The notes: generated by a model not told the origin, from the letters alone. DNA of 37,518 nt from Candidatus Baldrarchaeota archaeon (GCA_016840485.1 JAEOSG010000009.1:1-37518); one strand, 5' to 3'; shown: positions 17,923 through 25,445, counted from the stretch's first letter. Program-made: numbers and translations.

Positions 17923-19119
17923 ATGGGGGATGGTGGGCTTTTAGATTTCATTGTGGAGATATGTGACAAGGTTGGGGCAAGACCTCCAGGTAGCGAGGCT
18001 GAAAGAAAAACTGCTCAAATAATTGCGGAAAGACTGGAAAAATACTGCGATGAGGTTTTTGTCGAGGAGTTTGTTACTTGTCCTAGGGTTCTTCAAGCTC
18101 TCATAGATTTCGTTGTGTATTCTTATCTTGTTGCTCTTATTCTCTACCTGTTTTTACCGTATCTTTCTGCTATTTTCGTAGCTATCGGGTTTTCGGTGTT
18201 TTATTTGACTAGGTTTCGTGGAAAGGAGATTTTGGATAAGTTTGCTAGAAAAGCTAGGTCACAGAACGTTATTGGTCGAATTAAACCTACAGGCAAGGTG
18301 AAAAAATATGTAATTTTTTCAGGTCATCACGATTCAGCTTATATGATGCCGCTTTTTCAACCAAAATATCTTCGTTACGTTCCTTTGATTCAAAATATGG
18401 GGGTTATTGGCGCAATTTCATTACTTATTTTGTCCATTTTAAAATCACTGGTGATTTGGGGAGTTGAAGTATTGGATTGGAGACCTGTTTTCGGGGTTTC
18501 CATTTACGATTTGCTCTTGGTAATTCCTATAATTGGATTACTTTTTGCTTTATTTTTTAAGTTAAATATGGTGACAAAAATTCCTGTGATAGGAGCAAAT
18601 GATAATCTTTCTGCTGTTGCCGTCGTTTTAGGTTTAGCTGAAATCGTTTCTCAGAATAGACCGAAAAACGTTGAAGCATTTTTTGTCTCTTTTGGATCGG
18701 AGGAACCTGGACTTAAAGGGTCACGTAGATTTGTGGAAATGCATCCTAGTGTTGCTAAAAATGCTTATCTGATAAATTTGGAGATGCTTGGTGCTGGAGA
18801 ACTGTTTATAGATGTGAAAGAAAATTCGATAGGTGTTAAACATTCAAAAGAACTGGCTGAGATTGTTATGAATGCTGGAGAAAGGATTGGGCTTAAGGTG
18901 GATACTGTTGCTTTACCTTACGGTGATACCGATGCTGCCTCTTTTTCTCGAAAAGGTTTTCACGCTATCACAATAATTGCTTTGAGTCCAAGATTGGAGT
19001 TAATGAAATGGCATCTTCCCGATGATGTTCCAGAAAATATAAGTGAGGAAAACTTACAAAAAGCTTTGAAACTATGTAAGGCAGTGCTAGAAGATATTGA
19101 TAAAATGTTAGAAAACTAA
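17923..19119 (+). CDS. M28-family metallopeptidase with inserted membrane helices
   Basis: 398 aa. The zinc-site residues of M28 aminopeptidases appear in order: GHHDS near residue 134, GANDN near 224 (shared Asp), GSEEPG near 258 (Glu base plus ligand), INLEMLG near 286 and KWHLPDD near 362 (final His). Two hydrophobic blocks interrupt the fold, about residues 60-97 and 160-215, each long enough for two membrane crossings. The active domain would thus be tethered to the membrane. There is no cleavable signal peptide. The promoter region is the AT-rich 130 bp upstream. The peptide substrate is unknown. Confidence 0.88.
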   Translation: MGDGGLLDFIVEICDKVGARPPGSEAERKTAQIIAERLEKYCDEVFVEEFVTCPRVLQALIDFVVYSYLVALILYLFLPYLSAIFVAIGFSVFYLTRFRGKEILDKFARKARSQNVIGRIKPTGKVKKYVIFSGHHDSAYMMPLFQPKYLRYVPLIQNMGVIGAISLLILSILKSLVIWGVEVLDWRPVFGVSIYDLLLVIPIIGLLFALFFKLNMVTKIPVIGANDNLSAVAVVLGLAEIVSQNRPKNVEAFFVSFGSEEPGLKGSRRFVEMHPSVAKNAYLINLEMLGAGELFIDVKENSIGVKHSKELAEIVMNAGERIGLKVDTVALPYGDTDAASFSRKGFHAITIIALSPRLELMKWHLPDDVPENISEENLQKALKLCKAVLEDIDKMLEN

Positions 19120-19134
19120 TCTCTTAGCATTCTA

Positions 19135-19332
19135 TTATACTGCTTCCCAGTATGTTTTTGGTCTACCTCTATGGTTGCTTTTTACTGTTTTTCTTCTCAC
19201 TTTCCCCTTTAAGGACAGTTTTACTAATTTAACGTACAAAGTTGTTAGAGGTATCCCTGTTATTTCCATTAGTTCTTTTCTTGTCATCGGTCCCTTTTCT
19301 CTGAGAATTTCGAGCAGTTTATCTTCAAGCAT
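19135..19332 (-). CDS. 65-aa winged-helix regulator (twin A)
   Basis: A single helix-turn-helix domain: LLEILREKGPMTRKELMEITGI, then recognition helix LTTLYVKLVKLSLKG and a basic wing ending RGRPKTYWEAV. It fits the small MarR/TrmB-like winged-helix type without a sensing domain. The protein at 22396-22593 has the same length and the same ending and is clearly a paralogue. The ATG at 19332 has CAGGTTG upstream and a TATATC element near 19375. It ends 15 bp from the M28 gene, convergent. Such bare DNA-binding domains probably act as dimers; the target is unknown. Confidence 0.82.
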   Translation of the reverse strand: MLEDKLLEILREKGPMTRKELMEITGIPLTTLYVKLVKLSLKGKVRRKTVKSNHRGRPKTYWEAV

Positions 19333-19398
19333 TTTTACAACCTGCCATACTGATAAAAAGAACTACACATGAGATATAATGGATTAAAACTTTAAAAG

Positions 19399-19932
19399 TT
19401 ATTGGTTTGTTTTAATTTTTGATATTTTTGTTGGTTCTAAAAGCCGTAGCAATGCGTAAGTTGGCAAAGGTTGGACCACTATTCCTGGAACCATAGATTC
19501 TGCTATTACTTCCCTTCCTCTGTGAGAAACCGTTATGTAGCCATGTTCGCTTTTTATTTTTATTTTGTTTACATTAAACTTCACGGCCTTATAGGCTTGA
19601 ACGCACTTTTCTTCCCCTATTGTTTCAAGTTTTTCTCTTAACGATAAGAAATATTTTTCAAACTTTTCTCTCAGCTTCCTTTCTCTTCTTAATGCTTTTA
19701 ACAGCAATTCCTTTTCTTTTTGGTGATGTAATTCTGTTTTCCAAATTATTCTTGTCCCTCTTCTTTCTCTAACCGTCTTGATTAAGTCTAAAGCCTTTAA
19801 TACTGCAATAATGTCATATATCCTTCTTTGCGGTATTCTTAGCTTCTGTGCCAACTCTAAGCTCAAATAACCTCGTTCTCCGGATCCCTTGAGAATTTCA
19901 ACGACCTTCCTTGTAATTTCCACTAGTCGCAT
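19399..19932 (-). CDS. E2F/DP-like winged-helix protein with coiled coil
   Basis: 177 aa. Residues 1-68 align well with the E2F/DP DNA-binding domain: a first helix (ITRKVVEILKGS), LSLELAQKLRIP, the recognition segment QRRIYDIIAVLKALDLI and a wing ending RIIWK. E2F proteins show RRIYDITNVLEGI at the same place, and RRxYD is their known base-contacting motif. Residues 70-110 are a heptad-like, highly charged coiled coil, where E2F/DP proteins have their dimerisation helix. The last 65 residues look beta-rich. ATG at 19932 has GGAGAGG six bases upstream and a TATA-like TATTTAAG about 70 nt upstream. A generic archaeal winged helix with convergent resemblance remains possible. Confidence 0.85.
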   Translation of the reverse strand: MRLVEITRKVVEILKGSGERGYLSLELAQKLRIPQRRIYDIIAVLKALDLIKTVRERRGTRIIWKTELHHQKEKELLLKALRRERKLREKFEKYFLSLREKLETIGEEKCVQAYKAVKFNVNKIKIKSEHGYITVSHRGREVIAESMVPGIVVQPLPTYALLRLLEPTKISKIKTNQ

Positions 19933-19998
19933 CGATACCTCTCCATATCAAAAGAGTATTAGTTGTATGTTCTTAGATAATACGTAGGAATATCTTTC

Positions 19999-20007
19999 TT
20001 AAATACT
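19999..20007 (-). promoter_or_regulatory. TATA box of the E2F-like gene
   Basis: GTATTTAAG on the minus strand, about 70 nt before the ATG and about 45 bp downstream (in the direction of transcription) of the GGCGCC palindrome. Confidence 0.45.
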
Positions 20008-20046
20008 TGCTTACTTCGGACGCGATACCCAGGTAGAGTTTTTGGA

Positions 20047-20057
20047 TTTGGCGCCAA
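20047..20057. promoter_or_regulatory. E2F-type site TTTGGCGCCAA upstream of the E2F-like gene
   Basis: Contains the 10-bp palindrome TTGGCGCCAA and an exact match to the eukaryotic E2F consensus TTTSSCGC. It lies in the region between the divergent E2F-like and Era-like GTPase genes, where a regulator of both could bind. It is a conspicuous GC-rich island in an AT-rich intergenic region. Binding is inference; GGCGCC alone occurs once more upstream of a gene, near 36508. Confidence 0.4.
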
Positions 20058-20328
20058 TTTCAATTTTGGTAGAAATAGATATTACAACTTTAAAAAGACT
20101 TTAACTTAAATTTCAAATTTTACCTATTAGTCGAAATGAATCACATTAGAGTTGTAAGCTTCACTTGAAACGAACTAATGTATAAATGTTGCTTTAAACT
20201 TGTTTTGCAAAATCAAATCGAGTTAACGTTTGAGTTAATCGTTGCTCAACTACGAATATTAGTCAAGTATTACCTAGCAATTTATTGGTGATTTACCCAC
20301 TTTAAAGAGCCTACAAAACGATGAGGAT

Positions 20329-20946
20329 ATGGGATTTAAATTGGCTTGGCTCCTAAGACTGTTTGGAAGAAAGAAGAGAAGATTAGTTTTAGGTATCTAT
20401 GGCGCGCCAAATGTTGGAAAGACGACGCTAGCAAATAGAATAGCGAAAGATTGTGGCGTTGAACCAAAAGGAATAGTTTCGGAGATACCGCATGAAACCA
20501 GGATAGTAGAGAAGGTAGAGGAACTTAGTTTAAATGTGGATGGAAAAGTTCTTCAAATGACTGTTTTAGATATGCCTGGTTTGGCAACGAAAATAAATTA
20601 TCGAGACTTTTTAAATTACGGTTTAAGCGAGGAAGAGGCAGTAAAGAGGGCTAAAGAAGCGATAAAAGGGATAATAGAGGCTGTAAAGTGGCTAGACAAT
20701 GTAAATGCAGCTATCGCTGTGATTGATTCAACTAAAGTTCCCTATGATCAGGTAAATATTATGTTAATTGGGAATTTAGAGGCTAAAGGTATACCTGTGA
20801 TTATTGCTGCGAATAAAATAGATTTACCTGAGGCTAGACCGCATTTAATAAAGGAGGTTTTTCCTAATCATGAAGTGATTCCTATTTCAGCTTTAACAGG
20901 TCAAAACATGGATAAGCTTTATGAAGCTTTGGTAAAAATTGCTTGA
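20329..20946 (+). CDS. Era-like GTPase (paralogue 2, DUF2073-associated)
   Basis: 205 aa. G1 is GAPNVGKTT near residue 26, a PHETR switch Thr near 50, G3 DMPG near 82, G4 NKID near 162 and G5 SALTG near 187. It shares most positions with the GTPase at 6022-6732 but lacks the long N-terminus. It overlaps the ribosome site of the DUF2073 gene, a pairing that recurs in archaea, so the two products probably act together. The ATG at 20329 has GAGGAT just upstream and a TATA-like element at about minus 27. Role unknown; ribosome-linked switching is a guess from the Era-like group. Confidence 0.9.
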   Translation: MGFKLAWLLRLFGRKKRRLVLGIYGAPNVGKTTLANRIAKDCGVEPKGIVSEIPHETRIVEKVEELSLNVDGKVLQMTVLDMPGLATKINYRDFLNYGLSEEEAVKRAKEAIKGIIEAVKWLDNVNAAIAVIDSTKVPYDQVNIMLIGNLEAKGIPVIIAANKIDLPEARPHLIKEVFPNHEVIPISALTGQNMDKLYEALVKIA

Positions 20947-20955
20947 GGTGTCTGT

Positions 20956-21279
20956 GTGAAAATAGATTTCATTTCTAAAAATGCCTTAAAGCGGCTTAAA
21001 ACAAGGGAAAAGATAGATATGATATTAAGATTGGTGAAGAATAATACAATAATAGTGTTGGAGGGAAATTTATCTCCAGGAGAACAAATAGAACTAGTTA
21101 AAGAAACTATGAGGCAGATAGATCCGCTAAGCTTTATTGGAATCGAAATTATTGATTTTACTAATGCAGAAAAGTATGGAGCTGCAAAGAACACCGCCTC
21201 GCTTACGATAATAGCGCCCGGAGGAAAAGTTGAAGTTATAAAGAAAACGCCTAATTATCTCTCAATGCAGGTTTCTTAA
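20956..21279 (+). CDS. DUF2073-family protein
   Basis: 107 aa. Predicted alternating helices and strands: KRLKTREKIDMILRLVKNNT, then the strand IIVLEGNLSPGEQ, a helix ELVKETMRQI and a final strand region with TIIAPGGKVEVIKK. This pattern and the position straight after an Era-like GTPase match the archaeal DUF2073 family, for which no function is established. Start is GTG at 20956; GAGGTG lies about 6 nt upstream and overlaps the GTPase stop codon, so the pair is translationally coupled. Confidence 0.85.
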   Translation: MKIDFISKNALKRLKTREKIDMILRLVKNNTIIVLEGNLSPGEQIELVKETMRQIDPLSFIGIEIIDFTNAEKYGAAKNTASLTIIAPGGKVEVIKKTPNYLSMQVS

Positions 21280-21328
21280 CTTTTTATCTTTGTTTTAAAG
21301 CAGCTTGTGATTGAAAAAATAAAAGTTT

Positions 21329-21784
21329 TTAGGGAAGTTGCATGGTTTGATATTCTTTCCATAGTTTCATGTAGTCTATTTTTCCAACGCTTGTTTTTGG
21401 CAGCGTATCTACGAATACGAATTTGTCTGGTATCCACCATTTAGCTATTTTTCCTTGTTCAACTGCTTTTGTTAAATATTTTCTGAACTCGTCTTCTGCT
21501 GGTGGTTTTTCTTTATATTCTGGGTTTAAAACTATTAGGGCTACTGGCCTTTCTCCCCATTTTGAGCTTGGAACACCTATTACAGCTACTTCCGATACTG
21601 CTGGGCGCATGGACAATAGGTCTTCTATTAGTAGGTGTGGTATCCATTCTGAACAGTCTTAGAGAGCAATTAGTTGCTTCACTGTTTTCGGGTGTAATTA
21701 GGTTTTTTGCGAGAGCTTTTGTGTGTGTAGGGGCGGTTCAAACCATTCTTTTTCAATCGAGCATACAACTTTTGCACTCGGCAC
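21329..21784 (-). pseudogene. Gutted acyl-CoA synthetase (AMP-binding) remnant
   Basis: About 103 codons of the C-terminal domain of an acyl/AMP ligase survive: EWIPHLLIEDLLSM, AVIGVPSSKWGERP, and near the end LPKTSVGKID with the catalytic Lys. Upstream of a stop codon (near 21660) the N-terminal domain of some 400 residues is absent. A start-like signal remains: GGAGGT about 6 nt before a GTG at 21784, followed by 28 codons in another frame ending at a stop. The simplest reading is an internal deletion of more than 1 kb that left the start region and the C-terminus. It cannot form adenylates as it stands. Confidence 0.75.
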
Positions 21785-22105
21785 ATTTATACCTCCATAA
21801 GATGTAACAAGTTATTTATATTAGATAGTATTGTTGTTCGATTTTAAAACTTAAATATCTCGTTAAGTTTATTGACGACTGCAGAGATGTAAAATTTTAA
21901 TGCGTCTCCGCGTAGCATTTTAAGGCTTAATTTTGCGAAAATTTCAAAATTGAAATAGTTTTAAAAAGGGTTGTTATAACGTAGTTATAACATTTTCTAG
22001 TGCGAAAAAGTATTTAGACACATGTTTACTGCCTTCACTTAGCACGAGTGCGTCCCAACATAACATTCTAAACAATAGTGCGATGTATTCAAAGCTTCAA
22101 TAGGT
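21785..22105. other. Intergenic region with repeated GTTATAAC palindrome
   Basis: Holds a TATA-like AGTTTTAAAAAGG (about 21957-21969) followed by the repeat listed separately, and ATTTCAA-AA-TTGAAAT a little upstream. These look like a promoter with operator for the gene at 22106. No coding sequence seen. Confidence 0.35.
21973..21991. promoter_or_regulatory. Double palindrome GTTATAAC-GTA-GTTATAAC
   Basis: Two copies of an 8-bp palindrome with a 3-nt spacer; the whole 19 bp is also nearly self-complementary. It lies some 15-25 bp downstream of a TATA-like element, over the predicted transcription start, where a dimeric winged-helix repressor would block initiation. A winged-helix gene lies nearby (22396-22593). 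Confidence 0.4.
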
Positions 22106-22360
22106 GTGTTTACATTGAGAAAATCAATAAGTTATCGAGTAGAAGACGGAGAAGACAAGTCTTGCATATTTGTGAAAAGCTTGAACACCTTTAATGAAAA
22201 TGAGGTTATTGTCTGTTTTGATAAAAAGAAAAGCGAGTTCATCTTTATGCTTGGAACTGAAAGTATATGGCTTTCTCTCAAAGAAATAAAAGAATTAATA
22301 GATACTTTGCAAAACTGGGTTAAAGAAATTGAAAAAATAGCTGCAAAAGGAAAAGATTAA
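22106..22360 (+). CDS. Small alpha/beta protein, function unknown
   Basis: 84 aa from GTG at 22106, or 81 from TTG at 22115, for which AGGTG upstream is better placed. Predicted strands around SYRVED, SCIFVKSL, EVIVCFDKK and EFIFMLGT are followed by a long helix, KEIKELIDTLQNWVKEIEKIA, and a Lys-rich end. The strand-strand-helix order recalls single-strand nucleic acid binding folds such as PC4, but no signature supports that. It is convergent with the winged-helix twin B gene. No family recognised. Confidence 0.6.
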   Translation: MFTLRKSISYRVEDGEDKSCIFVKSLNTFNENEVIVCFDKKKSEFIFMLGTESIWLSLKEIKELIDTLQNWVKEIEKIAAKGKD

Positions 22361-22395
22361 ATTGTGAGCTATTAGTTCTTAGAAAATGGTGGCTT

Positions 22396-22593
22396 TTACA
22401 CTGCTTCCCAGTAGATTTTTGGTCTTCCTCTTTTCTTTCTTTCTTCAGGTTTTTTTATTACTTTTTTCTGCAATAAGAGTTTTGAAAGCTTGTCGTAAAT
22501 CGTTGTTCTTGGTAGTCCCGTTATTTTTGCCAGTTGGTCTCTTGTTAGGGGACCGTGCTTTTTAAGTATTTCAAGGAGTTCCTCTTCTTTCAT
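22396..22593 (-). CDS. 65-aa winged-helix regulator (twin B)
   Basis: Single helix-turn-helix domain nearly parallel to the protein at 19135-19332: LLEILKKHGPLTRDQLAKITGL, recognition helix RTTIYDKLSKLLLQ, then a Lys/Arg-rich wing ending RGRPKIYWEAV. The track extends it to 22650, but the ATG at 22593 has GGAGGG seven bases upstream and gives exactly the length of twin A. About half of the positions are identical between the twins, so they arose by duplication. Twin B is more basic in the wing. Target DNA unknown. Confidence 0.85.
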   Translation of the reverse strand: MKEEELLEILKKHGPLTRDQLAKITGLPRTTIYDKLSKLLLQKKVIKKPEERKKRGRPKIYWEAV

Positions 22594-23032
22594 TTTCATC
22601 CCTCCTTTAAAGGTTAATGTTAACTTCGCGTATTTTGACGGAATTTTCACTGCGGATCTTCTACGTTTTGTTTCAATCTATTTCTTTCATTTGGGGTAAT
22701 TGCGTTCCAATTTTTAATGCATAAGTATTATTTAAATTATGCGTTGTAGCCCACATTAACATCCAACTTTTATTTATTTCATTTTTAAAGGTTCTGAAAA
22801 TAAAAGAGTTGAGAATTTCGCAGTAGATTAGTCATCATCATACTACATAATGAGTTATTATAAAATGTTGTTTTCATCGCTTTACGACAAAAATAAATAT
22901 TTCCTTAACTTTACAACAGCCAGTCAAAAACTAGAAGAATTTTTGTCCACACTCCATGATTAAACGAATTGTAATAAACCTTTGTAGATGAAACATTTTT
23001 AGGCTTACTAGTTTAATACATTATGGGGAGGG
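22594..23032. other. Gene-free AT-rich stretch before the acetamidase gene
   Basis: About 440 bp holding the divergent promoters of the winged-helix gene and the acetamidase gene. Poly-A/T runs are frequent. No ORF with a ribosome site, hairpin or RNA gene was recognised. Confidence 0.35.
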
Positions 23033-23038
23033 ATGAAA

Positions 23039-24334
23039 ATGAGTTCCGAATTATATGTCGATATTTTTACTAATGGTATTATTGGACCCAATGTGAAGAT
23101 GCTTGGACCTGTTGCTGACGGTGGAAGAATAACGTTTTTAACTGCTCCTGGCTGCTGGGGTCCAATGATCACTCCAACGTTAAGAGGTGGCCACGAGGTT
23201 TGTACTCCTGTCACTGTTGAAAATGCTGATATTGGCGATGCTGTTGTTATTTACATCGAGGAAATTAAAGTTAAATCTAAGGCTGCGTCATCCGGTGTAG
23301 ATGAAAGTGTTGAAGGAACGTTTGTCGGTGATCCTTATGTTGCTAAAAGATGCCCAAAATGTAGAGAGCCTTGGCCTGAATTTAACGTTGAAGGTATTGG
23401 GCAAGAAGCTATAAGATGCAAAAATTGCGGTGAAGTCACATCGCCGTTTAGGATGATTCACGGTTACACCATGGTTTTTGACGAGAATAGAAGTTTTGGA
23501 TTGACAGTTGACGAGAAATTAGCCGAAGAAATAGCTAGAAAGACTCATGAGTATTCAGCTTTACCTGAAAAGTCAAAACAGGTTCCAATACTGGTTTTCG
23601 GTAAAGCCGATATCGTAGGTTTAGCTTCAAGAGTTAGACCTTTCATGGGACAGCTTGGAACTGTACCTGCGGTTAACATTCCTGATTCACATAATGCAGG
23701 AGACTTCGGATCGTTTCTTATAGATGCCCCACATCCGTATAGAATTACTAAGGAACAGTACGAAAGGGATTTAACTGATGGACATTTAGATGTCGATTCG
23801 GTTAGAGCTGGGGCAATTTTGATTGCTCCAGTTAAGGTTAAGGGTGCGGGAATTTATGCTGGAGATGCTCATGCTATGCAAGGTGATGGCGAAGTTGCAG
23901 GACACACCACCGACATAACCGCTGAAGTCAAAGTTAAAGTTGAAGTGCTTAAAGATTTTAGTCTCGATGGCCCAATTTTGCTGCCGTTAGAGGAAGATTT
24001 ACCACCTTTAGCTAAGCCTTGGCGTAAAGATGAATGGGATCAAATAACCAGTTTAGCTAAAAAGTATGATATTGAACCTGAACCGGTTGCTCCAGTTCAA
24101 ATTATTGGCTCCGGTCCAACAATTAATGATGCAGCAGCCAACGGATTTCAAAGAGCAGCAAAACTATTTAACATTGGTGTTGAAGAAGTTCGTAATAGGG
24201 TTACAGTTACCGGAGCGGTTGAAATCGGAAGATTACCCGGGATAGTTCAAGTAAGTATGCAAGTCCCGATTAGAATACTTGAAGAACTAGGCATAGCAGA
24301 CCTGGTAACAAAACATTACAAGCTACCATACTAG
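23039..24334 (+). CDS. Acetamidase/formamidase-family protein with zinc-ribbon insert
   Basis: 431 aa. The family signature GDAHAMQGDGEVAG lies near residue 280, with PGCWGPMITPTLRGGHE near 36 and the conserved IPDSHNAGDFG near 217. These enzymes hydrolyse short amides to ammonia and the acid. An extra segment near residues 102-133 holds CPKC and CKNC pairs 22 residues apart, a likely structural zinc ribbon. The ATG at 23039 is chosen over 23033 because GGGAGG then has 7-nt spacing. It stands alone, convergent with an SDR gene. Substrate unknown; whether it is a formamidase is not readable from sequence. Confidence 0.88.
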   Translation: MSSELYVDIFTNGIIGPNVKMLGPVADGGRITFLTAPGCWGPMITPTLRGGHEVCTPVTVENADIGDAVVIYIEEIKVKSKAASSGVDESVEGTFVGDPYVAKRCPKCREPWPEFNVEGIGQEAIRCKNCGEVTSPFRMIHGYTMVFDENRSFGLTVDEKLAEEIARKTHEYSALPEKSKQVPILVFGKADIVGLASRVRPFMGQLGTVPAVNIPDSHNAGDFGSFLIDAPHPYRITKEQYERDLTDGHLDVDSVRAGAILIAPVKVKGAGIYAGDAHAMQGDGEVAGHTTDITAEVKVKVEVLKDFSLDGPILLPLEEDLPPLAKPWRKDEWDQITSLAKKYDIEPEPVAPVQIIGSGPTINDAAANGFQRAAKLFNIGVEEVRNRVTVTGAVEIGRLPGIVQVSMQVPIRILEELGIADLVTKHYKLPY

Positions 24335-24551
24335 TGGAAATGTGAAAATAATACAAAGTAATACTTAGTTTAGAGACTGTGGTAAATTGCAAGATTCACG
24401 CATCTTCATTTATTTTTAAGCAGTCTCCGTACGCCTTGTTGGAATCAGATGATTTCAAGGAAAATGATCGCTAAAATAACTGCTAGGACTAAGAAGACTT
24501 AGAGGCCATATTAACATAAATCGTGTCACTTTGCTGAGCTTAATTTTATAT

Positions 24552-25295
24552 TTAATCCATGTAGTATCCGCCGTTTATGTCTATAACTTCTCCCGTTACA
24601 TAGTCGCATTTTATTAGGAATATTACCGCTTCCGCAACTTCTTCTGTTTTACCAAATCTTCCCATAGGAACTCTGCTCAATATTATTTTTCTTCGCTCCT
24701 CTGAGATGCTTTGAACCATTTCTGTTTCTATCGGCCCTGGGGCAATCGCGTTAACGGTTATGTTGTATTTTAATAGTTCTTGTGCAAGGGAAAATGTCAT
24801 TCCTATTATTCCTGCCTTGGATGCTGCGTAGTGTGGTCCTACCGTGCCTCCCATTTTCCCTGCAACTGAAGATATGTTAATTATTTTTCCTTCTCGATTC
24901 TTTATCATAACTGGAACTACTGCTTTTGTGCAGTTGAAAACTCCGGTGAGGTTTACTGCGAGGATTTTCTCCCACTCCTCTAAGGGAATGTCGAATATTG
25001 AGTAGTGCTGTGGAATTATTCCTGCATTGTTTACGAGGATATGGATCGTGTTAAAGTCTTCAACTATTTTTCTAACCATTTCTTCTACTTGCTGATAGTT
25101 TGAAACATCTGCCTGATATATTTTAGCTTCTACTCCATATTTTCTTGCTTCCATTGCGACTTTTTCAGCCTTTTCCCTGTTTTTCAAATAGTTTATTGCA
25201 ATGTTTGCTCCTTCCATAGCTAAACGCAATGCTATTGCTTTCCCTATCCCCCTACTAGAACCCGTAATAAGAGCCACCTTATTCTTTATTTTCAC
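24552..25295 (-). CDS. SDR-family oxidoreductase (FabG-like)
   Basis: 247-aa classical short-chain dehydrogenase. TGSSRGIG near residue 11 is the cofactor motif, NNAG is near 90, and the catalytic Ser (ISSVAGKMGG near 141), Tyr and Lys (YAASK near 156) are present. AINYLKNREK following the second strand, with Arg/Lys after it, favours NADP(H). The C-terminus GYYMD closes a full-length fold. GTG at 25295 has GAGGTGG about 8 nt upstream. Isolated between an acetamidase and a small membrane protein; substrate unknown, with 3-oxoacyl reduction one option. Confidence 0.9.
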   Translation of the reverse strand: MKIKNKVALITGSSRGIGKAIALRLAMEGANIAINYLKNREKAEKVAMEARKYGVEAKIYQADVSNYQQVEEMVRKIVEDFNTIHILVNNAGIIPQHYSIFDIPLEEWEKILAVNLTGVFNCTKAVVPVMIKNREGKIINISSVAGKMGGTVGPHYAASKAGIIGMTFSLAQELLKYNITVNAIAPGPIETEMVQSISEERRKIILSRVPMGRFGKTEEVAEAVIFLIKCDYVTGEVIDINGGYYMD

Positions 25296-25410
25296 TTCTC
25301 ATCCACCTCTTATGATGTAAGGAAGTTTATAGGTTGCTGTTTCTGATTTCTTTTGGTAAAAATATAACAATAATAAATTTTGATCAAGCTTTCTTTTTCA
25401 ATTCTATGGG

Positions 25411-25426
25411 TTACCGTCTACGGTAA
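25411..25426. promoter_or_regulatory. Inverted repeat TTACCG-TCTA-CGGTAA
   Basis: Perfect 6-bp arms around a 4-nt centre, 20 bp before the ATG of the small membrane protein at 25446. It could be an operator or a leader hairpin. Confidence 0.35.
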
Positions 25427-25445
25427 TGATTTAAAATTAAGTAAA

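Larger units (their letters stand above)
19933..20328. other. Divergent regulatory region between E2F-like and GTPase genes
   Basis: 396 bp without a gene. It holds the E2F-like promoter, the TTTGGCGCCAA site, and a plus-strand ACTTTAAAG element near 20298-20308 about 27 nt before the GTPase ATG. The sequence from about 20015 to 20060 is distinctly richer in G+C than its flanks. No tRNA or other RNA gene could be folded by eye. Confidence 0.4.

Noticed and set aside
24335-24551. Hydrophobic minus-strand piece ending LAVILAIIFLEII
   Set aside because: Only 18 codons after a stop with no start codon; too short to support a gene.
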